A stretch of 48,360 nt of DNA, from positions 1-48,360 of the forward strand of contig JAFULC010000030.1 of assembly GCA_017483305.1 (NCBI GenBank), given 5' to 3'. Each line of letters opens with the position of its first letter. Within the stretch, counting starts at the first letter, position 1. The stretch comes from Clostridia bacterium. GTDB lineage: Bacteria > Bacillota > Clostridia > Oscillospirales > CAG-272. Below, piece by piece: positions 8,404-16,169 of this stretch. The notes beneath the pieces are model-generated. The model made no database searches. It saw only the letters and a list, made by a program, of their open reading frames with translations, and was not told the origin of the DNA. The translations under genes were made by a program, and so were the position numbers.

Positions 8404-10470
8404 ATGAAAAAAAACATAAATACACCTGCCGAGCAGGGTGCATCGGGCACGATAAAGGCGCGCCTTGCCGCGCTTGGTCGCAAGCTTTTTGACTTCGACC
8501 GTGTGCACGCGCATCTTTTGATGGCATTAATCTTAACCTTGGTGATCGAGTGCCTTTCAAGACGCTCGTTTATCGGAGGATTTGCGTTTATAATTGAGAA
8601 TCCGATCGCCTTTGCGGTCAATTATCTCATTGCGCTCGTTCTCCTTCTGCCCACGCTCCTGATACCGAAGCGCATCGCAAGCGTAGCGCTTGTGTCAACG
8701 CTTTTGTTCGCGCTCGGCGTTATTCAGTTCTTCGTGCTTATCAATCGAGTCACGCCTCTTTCGGCGGTTGACTTTTCGATCTTTTTCAGTATAATTACGA
8801 TCATAGACGTGTACTTCAAGCCCTACGAGCTTGCCTTGATGATCCTTGCGATCCTCGCGGCAATAGCGGGCATCGTCCTGCTCTTTATCAAGACGAAATC
8901 CCACGGCATTAAGCTCAAAAGCTTCCTTATAAGCTTTTTCAGTGCCACAGCCGCGCTTGTCGTAGCAATCGTGGTAGGATTTCAGACCAACCACCTCACC
9001 ACACGCTTCCCGAATCTCGCGGATGCCTATAACGATTACGGATTTGCCTATTGCTTTTCGTTGAGCGTGTTTGACAGAGGAGTAAACCGCCCGAACGATT
9101 ACAGCGAGGACGAGATGACCGAGATCCTCGATCAGATATACGGCGAGAGCGAAGGGGAGGACTCCGACGACGAGCAGAAAAAGCCCAACGTCGTTTTCGT
9201 CCAGCTCGAATCCTTCTTTGACGTAAAATATATAAACGAGCTGACCTATTCAGAGGATCCCGTACCCAATTTTACGGCGCTCAAGGAGCAGTACCCGAGC
9301 GGCTTTCTTACCGTGCCTGTTATCGGCGCAGCTACGATCAACGTAGAATTTGAGGTGCTCACGGGAATGAGAATAAGAGACTTCGGCGCGGGCGAGTACC
9401 CCTACCGAACGATATTGTCCGAAAATACCTGCGAGACTATCGCGTATGACCTTTTGGCATCGGGCTACCGAACCCACGCGATACATAACAACGAGGGAAC
9501 CTTCTATCAGAGAAACGAGGTCTACAAGAACCTCGGATTTGAGAGCTTCACCTCGATCGAGTATTTCCCGAACCCCACCTACAATCCGTACGGCTGGGCA
9601 GAGGACGCGATGCTCACCGACGAGATATTGCATCTCCTTTCCTCAAGCGAGGAATCTGACTTTGTTTTCACAGTAGCGGTGCAGTCTCACGGCGATTATC
9701 CCGACGATTACGTTGCCGTCGAGGGTGACGTTACCGTTACAGGCGGAGCAAGTAACGCCGCAACGTTGAGCAGATATAATTATTATGTCAGCCAGCTCCA
9801 CGCCGTCGACGAATTTGTAAAGGCTATATACAACGAGGTAATGGCTCTTGATGAGGATACGATCCTGGTCTTATACGGAGATCATCTGCCCACCTTGGTC
9901 AAGGACAGCGGCATCACACTCTCTGAAATGAACGATTTCCAGACCGAATACATCATCATCCCCAATTTTGAGGTCGAGTCCGAAACCCTTACGGATAAAG
10001 ATATTTACGCATATCAGCTTTTCCCGAGAGTAATGGATATAATCGGCAACGATGAGGGCGTTATCAATATGTTCCACCGTGTTTGCAGCGAGGACGAAGA
10101 CTACGCGGATAAGCTCACGAAGATCGAATACGACGTGCTCTACGGTGAAAAATACGCGTACGGTGACACCACATACGATTCTATCGACTATATGACGATG
10201 GGTAGCCGCGACATCAGTATCACCGACGTTTACGTCGAGGGTGATTACGTCTACGTCAAGGGCGAGAATTTCACACCGTACAGTGTGATCTTCTGCGACG
10301 ATGACGAAAGAGATACCGAGTATCTCGACTCAAATACCCTCAGAATCCCCAAGAAAACTACCTTCTTCGACTTTGCAAAGACCGATAAGGTCGAGGTCTA
10401 TCAGGTTACCGTAAAAGGTGAGCCGATGTCGAAAACGGAAGAGTTCATTGTTTCTGGAAACGGGAAATAA
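8404..10470 (+). CDS. LtaS-family phosphoglycerol transferase (sulfatase fold)
   Basis: The 688-residue protein has an N-terminal block of about five membrane helices (~36-195) and an extracellular sulfatase-like domain (~260-560). Catalytic landmarks of the lipoteichoic acid synthase family are visible: metal ligand Glu269 (QLES), nucleophile Thr311 (AATINVEFEVLTG), and the GDHLP motif with Asp493 and His494. The family moves glycerol-phosphate from phosphatidylglycerol onto a growing polymer or glycolipid. Residues ~598-685 form an extra beta-rich tail that looks IPT/TIG-like (ITDVYVEGDYVYVKGENF), which ordinary LtaS lacks. The gene stands alone between its own promoter and terminator. The exact acceptor is not predictable. 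Confidence 0.88.
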   Translation: MKKNINTPAEQGASGTIKARLAALGRKLFDFDRVHAHLLMALILTLVIECLSRRSFIGGFAFIIENPIAFAVNYLIALVLLLPTLLIPKRIASVALVSTLLFALGVIQFFVLINRVTPLSAVDFSIFFSIITIIDVYFKPYELALMILAILAAIAGIVLLFIKTKSHGIKLKSFLISFFSATAALVVAIVVGFQTNHLTTRFPNLADAYNDYGFAYCFSLSVFDRGVNRPNDYSEDEMTEILDQIYGESEGEDSDDEQKKPNVVFVQLESFFDVKYINELTYSEDPVPNFTALKEQYPSGFLTVPVIGAATINVEFEVLTGMRIRDFGAGEYPYRTILSENTCETIAYDLLASGYRTHAIHNNEGTFYQRNEVYKNLGFESFTSIEYFPNPTYNPYGWAEDAMLTDEILHLLSSSEESDFVFTVAVQSHGDYPDDYVAVEGDVTVTGGASNAATLSRYNYYVSQLHAVDEFVKAIYNEVMALDEDTILVLYGDHLPTLVKDSGITLSEMNDFQTEYIIIPNFEVESETLTDKDIYAYQLFPRVMDIIGNDEGVINMFHRVCSEDEDYADKLTKIEYDVLYGEKYAYGDTTYDSIDYMTMGSRDISITDVYVEGDYVYVKGENFTPYSVIFCDDDERDTEYLDSNTLRIPKKTTFFDFAKTDKVEVYQVTVKGEPMSKTEEFIVSGNGK

Positions 10471-10478
10471 TACAGAAG

Positions 10479-10516
10479 AGCTACCGAGTGTAAAATGGCA
10501 CTTGGTAGCCCTTTTT
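10479..10516 (+). terminator. Terminator after the LtaS-like gene
   Basis: GCTACCGAGTG (10480-10490) pairs with CACTTGGTAGC (10499-10509, one G-T pair), followed by CCTTTTT. Confidence 0.85.
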
Positions 10517-10569
10517 GGTATATAATTTTCAACTAAACCATTGGTTTAATTTGCCCGAAAAATAAGTTA

Positions 10570-10598
10570 TTGACTTTATTTTGGGTATATGCTACAAT
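10570..10598 (+). promoter_or_regulatory. Promoter of the XRE-family gene
   Basis: TTGACT at 10570-10575 and TACAAT at 10593-10598 are separated by 17 bp. An AT-rich palindrome-like stretch (AACCATTGGTT, 10536-10546) lies just upstream and could be an autoregulatory site. Confidence 0.75.
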
Positions 10599-10632
10599 GA
10601 AATTGTCAGGAAGATGAAAGAGAGGGATACAA

Positions 10633-12027
10633 ATGAATCTTGGTGAAAAAATATACGAGCTGAGAAAAAAGAACAATCTAACGCAGGAAATGCTTGCCGA
10701 TAGTCTTTACGTGTCTGCGCAAGCGGTATCGAAATGGGAAAGAGGAGTTGCAAATCCCGATTTGGAGCTTATTCCGGCAATGGCGGCATTGTTCGGGGTA
10801 TCAGCGGACGAGCTGCTTGGAATGTCTGTAAAAAATGATAACCGCGTGGCAACCGAAATGCTGGAGCAACGTATTATTTATCTTGAACGGCTCGTTGATA
10901 TGCTTATGTCGGGAGATAGCGAGGAGGCGCTTGAAACCTCGCTTAGTGAGTGTAATGCTCTTGAAAGCTTTGATTTTACGTCAATGACCGAAAGTGAGCT
11001 GGGCAAATGGAGCTTGGAAAATGCCAAGATCATCGAATCTGAGGACAAGATCGTATTTGAGACGACTCCAAAATGGAAAACCGTAGGCAGAGTTATTGAT
11101 CCACAGATAGTTAACAAAAAAATGAATCTTGATATTCGAGCAGTTAATCGAATTATCATTAAGTTCAGGTCTTTCAGCACGAGTCGCAAGGATACATTGG
11201 AAATATTCTTCACCACAAAAAATCATCCGAATTGGGATAGGCAAAAAATGATATCCTACCCATACTATACAGGGCAGACGTGCAGCGCCGATATAATTTT
11301 TACAAGTCCGTCATGGGATGATACTCTCACACAGCTACGCATAGACACCACTCTCGGTTATTCTGAAAGAAGCGAGATAGAGTACGTCGCACTTGTTGAC
11401 GAAAACGGGGAAGTAAAATATAGCTGTAGCTTTTCAGATCCCTCCGACCCCGAAATAAAAAATTGGGAGGTTGTAAACGCTACAGCCATACCCTGTCAAA
11501 CGGCGCTTGCATACAGAACCGAGTGGGTAGACAATAAGCAAGCGGTTTACGACCCTATGATTTATAACAATAATTTGTTTTTTGAAATAGGAAAGACCAA
11601 GCATATCCATATCCGCATGAGAGTAGATCTTGATGATCCAAATGCGCGGGGTTGGACGATAAACAATAAGTTTTACAATTCCTACCTGAAATTGTATTTC
11701 AAGACCGAGGCGAGCAATGAATACAGTGAGCAAAAGCACGTAAGAGTTGATTACGTTGCAGGCTGCGGAATGATCGATCTGTACGCGGATATGTCAGCCA
11801 ATGCTTTTTGGCGAGGTATACTTACGGGACTTCGTCTTGACCCCGTTGAGCTCGTAGGAGCTAAGATTGAGCTTGCGCTTATAGAGATACTTGAGCCGAC
11901 CGCAGTTGTTCGCTCTGCAAGCATGCTTAAGAGCCTACAGGATCGGATGCAAAGCATAGAGCTTGTGGTTGATAGCATACAGGACAGAGTTGACGATCTC
12001 GAGTTCAGAATCGAGGATGTTGAATAA
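10633..12027 (+). CDS. XRE-family HTH protein with duplicated beta-sandwich-like domain and coiled-coil tail
   Basis: Residues 1-64 are a standard Cro/C1-type helix-turn-helix (LTQEMLADSLYVSAQAVSKWERG). The remaining 400 residues are unlike a usual XRE effector domain. Two units of ~130-140 residues, about 127-255 and 278-420, match each other in order: W..EN/VNA, IDPQIVNKKM versus YDPMIYNNNL, LEIFFTTKN versus LKLYFKTEA, and LTQLRIDTT..SEIEYVALV versus LTGLRLDPV..KIELALIEI. The last motif resembles the closing strands of jelly-roll carbohydrate-binding domains of secreted proteins, yet no signal peptide is present. Residues ~430-464 are a heptad-rich coiled coil, suggesting oligomerisation. 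I infer a cytoplasmic regulator sensing a ligand, perhaps a saccharide. No partner gene is adjacent. Confidence 0.75.
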   Translation: MNLGEKIYELRKKNNLTQEMLADSLYVSAQAVSKWERGVANPDLELIPAMAALFGVSADELLGMSVKNDNRVATEMLEQRIIYLERLVDMLMSGDSEEALETSLSECNALESFDFTSMTESELGKWSLENAKIIESEDKIVFETTPKWKTVGRVIDPQIVNKKMNLDIRAVNRIIIKFRSFSTSRKDTLEIFFTTKNHPNWDRQKMISYPYYTGQTCSADIIFTSPSWDDTLTQLRIDTTLGYSERSEIEYVALVDENGEVKYSCSFSDPSDPEIKNWEVVNATAIPCQTALAYRTEWVDNKQAVYDPMIYNNNLFFEIGKTKHIHIRMRVDLDDPNARGWTINNKFYNSYLKLYFKTEASNEYSEQKHVRVDYVAGCGMIDLYADMSANAFWRGILTGLRLDPVELVGAKIELALIEILEPTAVVRSASMLKSLQDRMQSIELVVDSIQDRVDDLEFRIEDVE

Positions 12028-12066
12028 AAAAATCACGGTTGCCACTGGCAACCGTGATTTTTGGTG
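12026..12066. terminator. Bidirectional terminator between the XRE gene and metH
   Basis: A 16-bp stem, 12028-12043 with 12047-12062 (AATCACGGTTGCC/GGCAACCGTGATT) and an ACT loop, is flanked by A-run and T-run. It can therefore end the converging transcripts on both strands. Confidence 0.88.
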
Positions 12067-12075
12067 TGCAGGATA

Positions 12076-14478
12076 TTATTTCAATTCCGCCTCAACACTC
12101 TCGGCGTATCTTACAGCCTCCATAGCGTCCGCGGCATACTTGTCCGCGCCGATCATGTTGGCGTAATCCTCGGTCAGCACCGCACCGCCTACTATGACCT
12201 TGCAGAAGGGAACCTTATCGTGAAGCATAGCCACAGTTTTCTCCATTGAGGGAACAGTAGTTGTCATAAGCGCGCTGAGTCCAACGATCTCTGCCTTGTA
12301 GCGTAAAGCCGCCTCGACGACGACCTCGGGAGCGACGTCGCGACCGAGATCAATGACCCTGAATCCGTAATTTTCAAGCAACAAACAAACGATATTCTTT
12401 CCAATATCGTGAATATCACCCTTAACCGTAGCCATAACGATAGTCAATCTCTCCGCACCCTCTGCCTTGCTTGCCGCAAGAGCCTCGCTGATCGGCTCGA
12501 AGGCAGCCTTTGCCGCCTCTGCGCTCATCAAAAGACCGGGCAGATAAACCGTGTGCTCCTCAAATCCCTTGCCAACCACGTCAAGCGCAGGAATTATATG
12601 CTCCTTTACGATCTCAAGCGCAGGCGTATCCTTAAGCATCGCGACCGTAAGCTCACGCGCCTTGTCGCAACGCCCCTTTATTATGGTCTCCTTCAAGGAT
12701 TCCGCGCCGTTGTCGGCAGAAGAAGCAACGGACGAAGAAATCGTCTCATTTCCTGACAAACGTGCTGCAAAGCTCACGTAATCCGAACAGTTTTCGTCAA
12801 GAGAGTGAAGCGCGCGGAAGGAATAATAAGCCTTCATCATCTCGGCGGAATATGGGTTCATTATTGCCGCGGAAAGCCCGTTTTCAAGCGCGCTGACAAA
12901 GAAAGCAGAGTTGAGGACGTCGCGCGCGGGAAGACCGAACGAAACGTTTGAAACGCCAAGAACCGTGTTAGCGCCAAGCTCCTCGCGAATTCTTCGCAGA
13001 GCGCCGAGAGTAACCAGAGCCGCAGTCGGCTCGGCGCTTACAGTCATAGTCAGTGTGTCAAAAATTATGTCCTTTTTGTCGATCCCGTATTCCTTTGCAA
13101 CGGTGAGAATTTTTTTCGCGATCTCAAGCCTGCCGTCGATCGAATCGGGTATTCCGTTTTCGTCAAGCGTAAGCGCCACGACCACGCCACCGTATTTTTT
13201 AACGAGAGGGAAGACCGCGCTCATAGACTCCGCCTTGCCATTGACCGAGTTGATCATCGCCTTTCCGTTGTATCTGCGGAGTGCCGACTCCATAGCGATA
13301 GGATCGGCAGTATCTATCTGCAACGGCAGGTTACAGACCGCCTGAAGTGCGCAAACGACCTCCTTTATAGTCTCAGGCTCATCAATTTCGGGCAGACCGA
13401 CGTTAACGTCAAGAATATGAGCGCCTGCCGCCTCTTGATCAAGCCCTTCCTTGAGAATAAAGTCGACATCGCGGTCACGGAGCGCCTGCTTGAAGCGTTT
13501 TTTGCCCGTCGGATTGATGCGCTCGCCAATAAGTATCGGCGCGTCTGCAAAGTTCACCGCGTGAGTGTAAGAGGACACAAGGGTGTCGTTTTTCTTCTCG
13601 CTCATTGTGGGGACACAAGGCTTTGCCGAAGCGAGAGCGCGGATGTAATCGGGAGTCGTACCGCAGCAGCCGCCGCAGATGCGAACCCCCTTGCCTACGA
13701 GCAGAGCGACCTCTTTCGCGAACTCCTCGGGCGTGATATCATATACCGTCTTGCCGTCCTTGATCTCGGGAAGTCCGGCATTCGGCTTGAGCAAAACGGG
13801 AACAGAGGCATATTTCAAAAGCTCCTCGATCACGGGAGCAAGCTGACGCGGACCGAGCGAGCAGTTTGCACCGATAGCGTCCGCACCCATACCCTCAAGC
13901 ATAGCTACCATTGCCGCAGGTGATGCGCCCGTCATAAGTCGGAGGTCAGATCCGTAAGCGTTGAAAACGAAAACGGGGAGATCGCAGCTTTCTTTAGCCG
14001 CAAGCAAAGCCGCCTTGGTCTCGTAGCTGTCGTTCATCGTCTCAATGAATATAAAATCGACACCGTATTTAACTCCAAGCTTCACCGTCTCGGCAAAAAG
14101 GGAAACGGCATCCTCAAAATCAAAGTCTCCGTAAGGCTTTAACAGCTTGCCCGAAGGACCGATATCGAGAGCAATAAACCTTTCCTTGCCTCCGTCAGAA
14201 GTTTCCTTCGCAATTTTCGCGTTTTCAACCGCTGCTTTAATGATATCCTCAAGCTCCTCGCGAGAAAATTTCAGTAGATTTGCACCAAACGTATTGGTGG
14301 AAACTACGTTTGAACCCGCATTGTAATAATCACGGTGAATTTTCTGAATCACCTCGGGGTGAGAAAGATTCCACCGCTCGGGGAGCTCGCCCGCCGCAAG
14401 TCCGTGAGACTGCAAAAGCGTGCCCATGCCCCCGTCAAGTATAAGCAGATTGTTCTTAATAAAATCAAGTATTTTCAT
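12076..14478 (-). CDS. metH: Cobalamin-dependent methionine synthase, short form without reactivation domain
   Basis: The 800-residue protein has three parts. The homocysteine-binding barrel (~1-290) has zinc ligands Cys206 (GANCS), Cys271 and Cys272 (GGCCGT). The pterin-binding barrel (~315-570) starts at LIGERINPTG. The cobalamin cap and binding domains (~600-800) carry GDIHDIG, with His690 as the lower cobalt ligand. It transfers the methyl group of methyl-tetrahydrofolate to homocysteine. The C-terminal AdoMet reactivation domain of the ~1200-residue enzyme is absent; a separate protein encoded 6 nt upstream supplies it. The gene is the last of the metF operon and converges on the XRE gene. 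Confidence 0.93.
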   Translation of the reverse strand: MKILDFIKNNLLILDGGMGTLLQSHGLAAGELPERWNLSHPEVIQKIHRDYYNAGSNVVSTNTFGANLLKFSREELEDIIKAAVENAKIAKETSDGGKERFIALDIGPSGKLLKPYGDFDFEDAVSLFAETVKLGVKYGVDFIFIETMNDSYETKAALLAAKESCDLPVFVFNAYGSDLRLMTGASPAAMVAMLEGMGADAIGANCSLGPRQLAPVIEELLKYASVPVLLKPNAGLPEIKDGKTVYDITPEEFAKEVALLVGKGVRICGGCCGTTPDYIRALASAKPCVPTMSEKKNDTLVSSYTHAVNFADAPILIGERINPTGKKRFKQALRDRDVDFILKEGLDQEAAGAHILDVNVGLPEIDEPETIKEVVCALQAVCNLPLQIDTADPIAMESALRRYNGKAMINSVNGKAESMSAVFPLVKKYGGVVVALTLDENGIPDSIDGRLEIAKKILTVAKEYGIDKKDIIFDTLTMTVSAEPTAALVTLGALRRIREELGANTVLGVSNVSFGLPARDVLNSAFFVSALENGLSAAIMNPYSAEMMKAYYSFRALHSLDENCSDYVSFAARLSGNETISSSVASSADNGAESLKETIIKGRCDKARELTVAMLKDTPALEIVKEHIIPALDVVGKGFEEHTVYLPGLLMSAEAAKAAFEPISEALAASKAEGAERLTIVMATVKGDIHDIGKNIVCLLLENYGFRVIDLGRDVAPEVVVEAALRYKAEIVGLSALMTTTVPSMEKTVAMLHDKVPFCKVIVGGAVLTEDYANMIGADKYAADAMEAVRYAESVEAELK

Positions 14479-14484
14479 TTCAGT

Positions 14485-15081
14485 TTAATAAATTCCTATT
14501 ATAGCGGTTACCGATTTAGTCGGCGACATTATCAAGCTGTCGTTGAGAGTAAGCCCGATTCGTCTGTCACATCCAAGCATAGAGAAGATCTCCTTCTGCG
14601 CCTCAAGCGGAAAATCGCCGTATCCGGGGCTGAACCTCGGACGAAGCCGTTTGCCCTGCAAGCCTTGCTTTCTTGCCATCTCGGCGCAAAAAATGTCACA
14701 CAGCGCCTCTATTCTCTCGGCGCCGAGCGCCTGTAAGCAGACCGCCAACGAGGGCGAGACCTTGCCGTAGCGCATTATCAGACGGTCTATCTCTATCCCA
14801 ACCGTCGCACCGAAAAGAATTACCGACTCGCAGCCATCAAGATTTTTCAAAAGATTCTTGCTTTCGGTTCGTACTGTTCCAATCCTTATCTGTCCGTCCG
14901 AGACCGACAAAGGAAGCTCGCAAAAGCAGACCTTGCCGCAAAAAGCATCCTTTCCGACCTCGATCGCGCGATCGATAAGCGCCTCGGTCTCGTCGTCAGA
15001 CTCCCTGCAGCCCATATATCGAAGCACTTCACGTCGATCGACCTCGGGCAAAGCAAATCCCTCAAATAAAACCACGCTCAT
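14485..15081 (-). CDS. Stand-alone methionine synthase reactivation-domain protein
   Basis: The 198-residue protein resembles the AdoMet-binding reactivation domain that is fused to the C-terminus of MetH in other bacteria: LRYMGCRE near the N-terminus, a central FGATVGIEID segment, and a RPRFSPGYGDFPL stretch (about 152-164) matching the conserved RxSPGYG region that contacts AdoMet. It should reductively remethylate inactivated cob(II)alamin on MetH. It sits between metF (4-nt ATGA overlap) and metH (6-nt gap), so all three are likely made together. It is shorter than the ~330-residue fused domain, which is usual for the separate clostridial and Thermotoga versions. Confidence 0.85.
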   Translation of the reverse strand: MSVVLFEGFALPEVDRREVLRYMGCRESDDETEALIDRAIEVGKDAFCGKVCFCELPLSVSDGQIRIGTVRTESKNLLKNLDGCESVILFGATVGIEIDRLIMRYGKVSPSLAVCLQALGAERIEALCDIFCAEMARKQGLQGKRLRPRFSPGYGDFPLEAQKEIFSMLGCDRRIGLTLNDSLIMSPTKSVTAIIGIY

Positions 15082-15956
15082 TTTCCGATTATAGCAGAGA
15101 CGTTGCTCTGTATCCTCTCGGCGACCTCGGGCTTGTTCATCGAGTAAACGTGCACGTTGGTTATGCCGTTAGCGTAAAGATCGATTATCTGATCGGTGGC
15201 ATACGCAATTCCTGCCTGCTTCATCGCCTCGGGATCAGAGCCGAACTTGTCAACGAGCGCCTTGAAGCGTTGGGGCATAAACGAGCCCGACATCTTTATC
15301 GATCGCTCTACCATATTGGCGTTGGTTATCGGCATAATACCGGGAACGATCGGGACGGTAATACCTGCCTCGCGTATCTTATAGAGAAAATTATAGAAAA
15401 GATTATTGTCGAAAAACATTTGAGTGGTAAGAAAATCGCAGCCCGCGTCAACCTTTTCCTTCAGATGCCTTATATCTTCCTTCTGATTTGCGCTTTCGGG
15501 ATGTATCTCGGGATAGCAAGCTCCGCCGATGCAAAGATCCGCACCGCTTTCCTTAAGCTCACGAACAAGCTCCACCGCGTGAGAGTATGCCCATCCGCTT
15601 CGATCGGCATCAAGCATATTCGAGGGAATATCGCCGCGAAGCGCCATAATATTCTCAATGCCTGCAGCCTTAATACGTTCGATCATCTCGCGAACAGTAT
15701 CCTTTGTCGACGAAACGCAGGTAAGATGTGCGAGAGTCGGCACACCGTATTGCGCCTTTATGTTTTTTGCAATGTCGAGAGTATATTGACTCGTTCCGCC
15801 GCCCGCTCCGTAAGTCACGCTCATAAACGAGGGCTTGAGCGCCGCGATCTGCTCGGTCGCGACCTTCACACTCTCAAAAGCGGTCGTCGTTTTGGGAGGG
15901 AAGACCTCAAACGAGAGGTGGGGCGTATTTTTCTCAAAAATCTTGGTCAATTTCAT
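15078..15956 (-). CDS. metF: 5,10-methylenetetrahydrofolate reductase
   Basis: At 292 residues it has the size of bacterial MetF, a FAD-containing TIM barrel. Visible motifs are FEVFPPKT near residue 17 (catalytic Glu), SVTYGAGG (~46-53), LAHLTCV (~76-82), ALRGD (~104-108) and CDFLTTQMFFDN, the flavin and folate contacts of the family. It reduces methylene-THF to methyl-THF, the methyl donor used by the MetH encoded in the same operon. It is the first gene of the operon, with AAGGTG before the ATG and a near-consensus promoter. No SAM or cobalamin riboswitch structure is evident in the short leader. Confidence 0.93.
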   Translation of the reverse strand: MKLTKIFEKNTPHLSFEVFPPKTTTAFESVKVATEQIAALKPSFMSVTYGAGGGTSQYTLDIAKNIKAQYGVPTLAHLTCVSSTKDTVREMIERIKAAGIENIMALRGDIPSNMLDADRSGWAYSHAVELVRELKESGADLCIGGACYPEIHPESANQKEDIRHLKEKVDAGCDFLTTQMFFDNNLFYNFLYKIREAGITVPIVPGIMPITNANMVERSIKMSGSFMPQRFKALVDKFGSDPEAMKQAGIAYATDQIIDLYANGITNVHVYSMNKPEVAERIQSNVSAIIGK

Positions 15957-16019
15957 TATTCTTCACCTTCTTTATCGTCAAACCGTTATTTTTTCGGTCC
16001 AAACAATACTTCATTCTAT

Positions 16020-16048
16020 ATTGTAGCATATTTTGTCAGCTTTTTCAA
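16020..16048 (-). promoter_or_regulatory. Promoter of the metF operon
   Basis: On the minus strand TTGAAA (16043-16048) and TACAAT (16020-16025) are 17 bp apart, with a TGC just before the -10 box. The leader is about 55 nt. Confidence 0.78.
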
Positions 16049-16109
16049 CGCTTTTGCGAAAAAAATAACGTCAGACGGCTTGAGCAATAAAAAATCCAAC
16101 GCTCCTGCA

Positions 16110-16152
16110 TAAAAACATGCACCGCCAAAGGCTTTAAACCTTTGACGGTGCA
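16110..16152 (-). terminator. Terminator of the P-type ATPase gene
   Basis: On the minus strand GCACCGTCAAAGG (16151-16139) pairs with CCTTTGGCGGTGC (16131-16119, one G-T pair), followed by ATGTTTTTA. Confidence 0.82.
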
Positions 16153-16169
16153 AAAAATTTATTAATTTA

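Noticed and set aside
15957-16019. SAM or cobalamin riboswitch ahead of metF
   Set aside because: The distance from promoter to ATG is about 60 nt, too short for either aptamer plus an expression platform.
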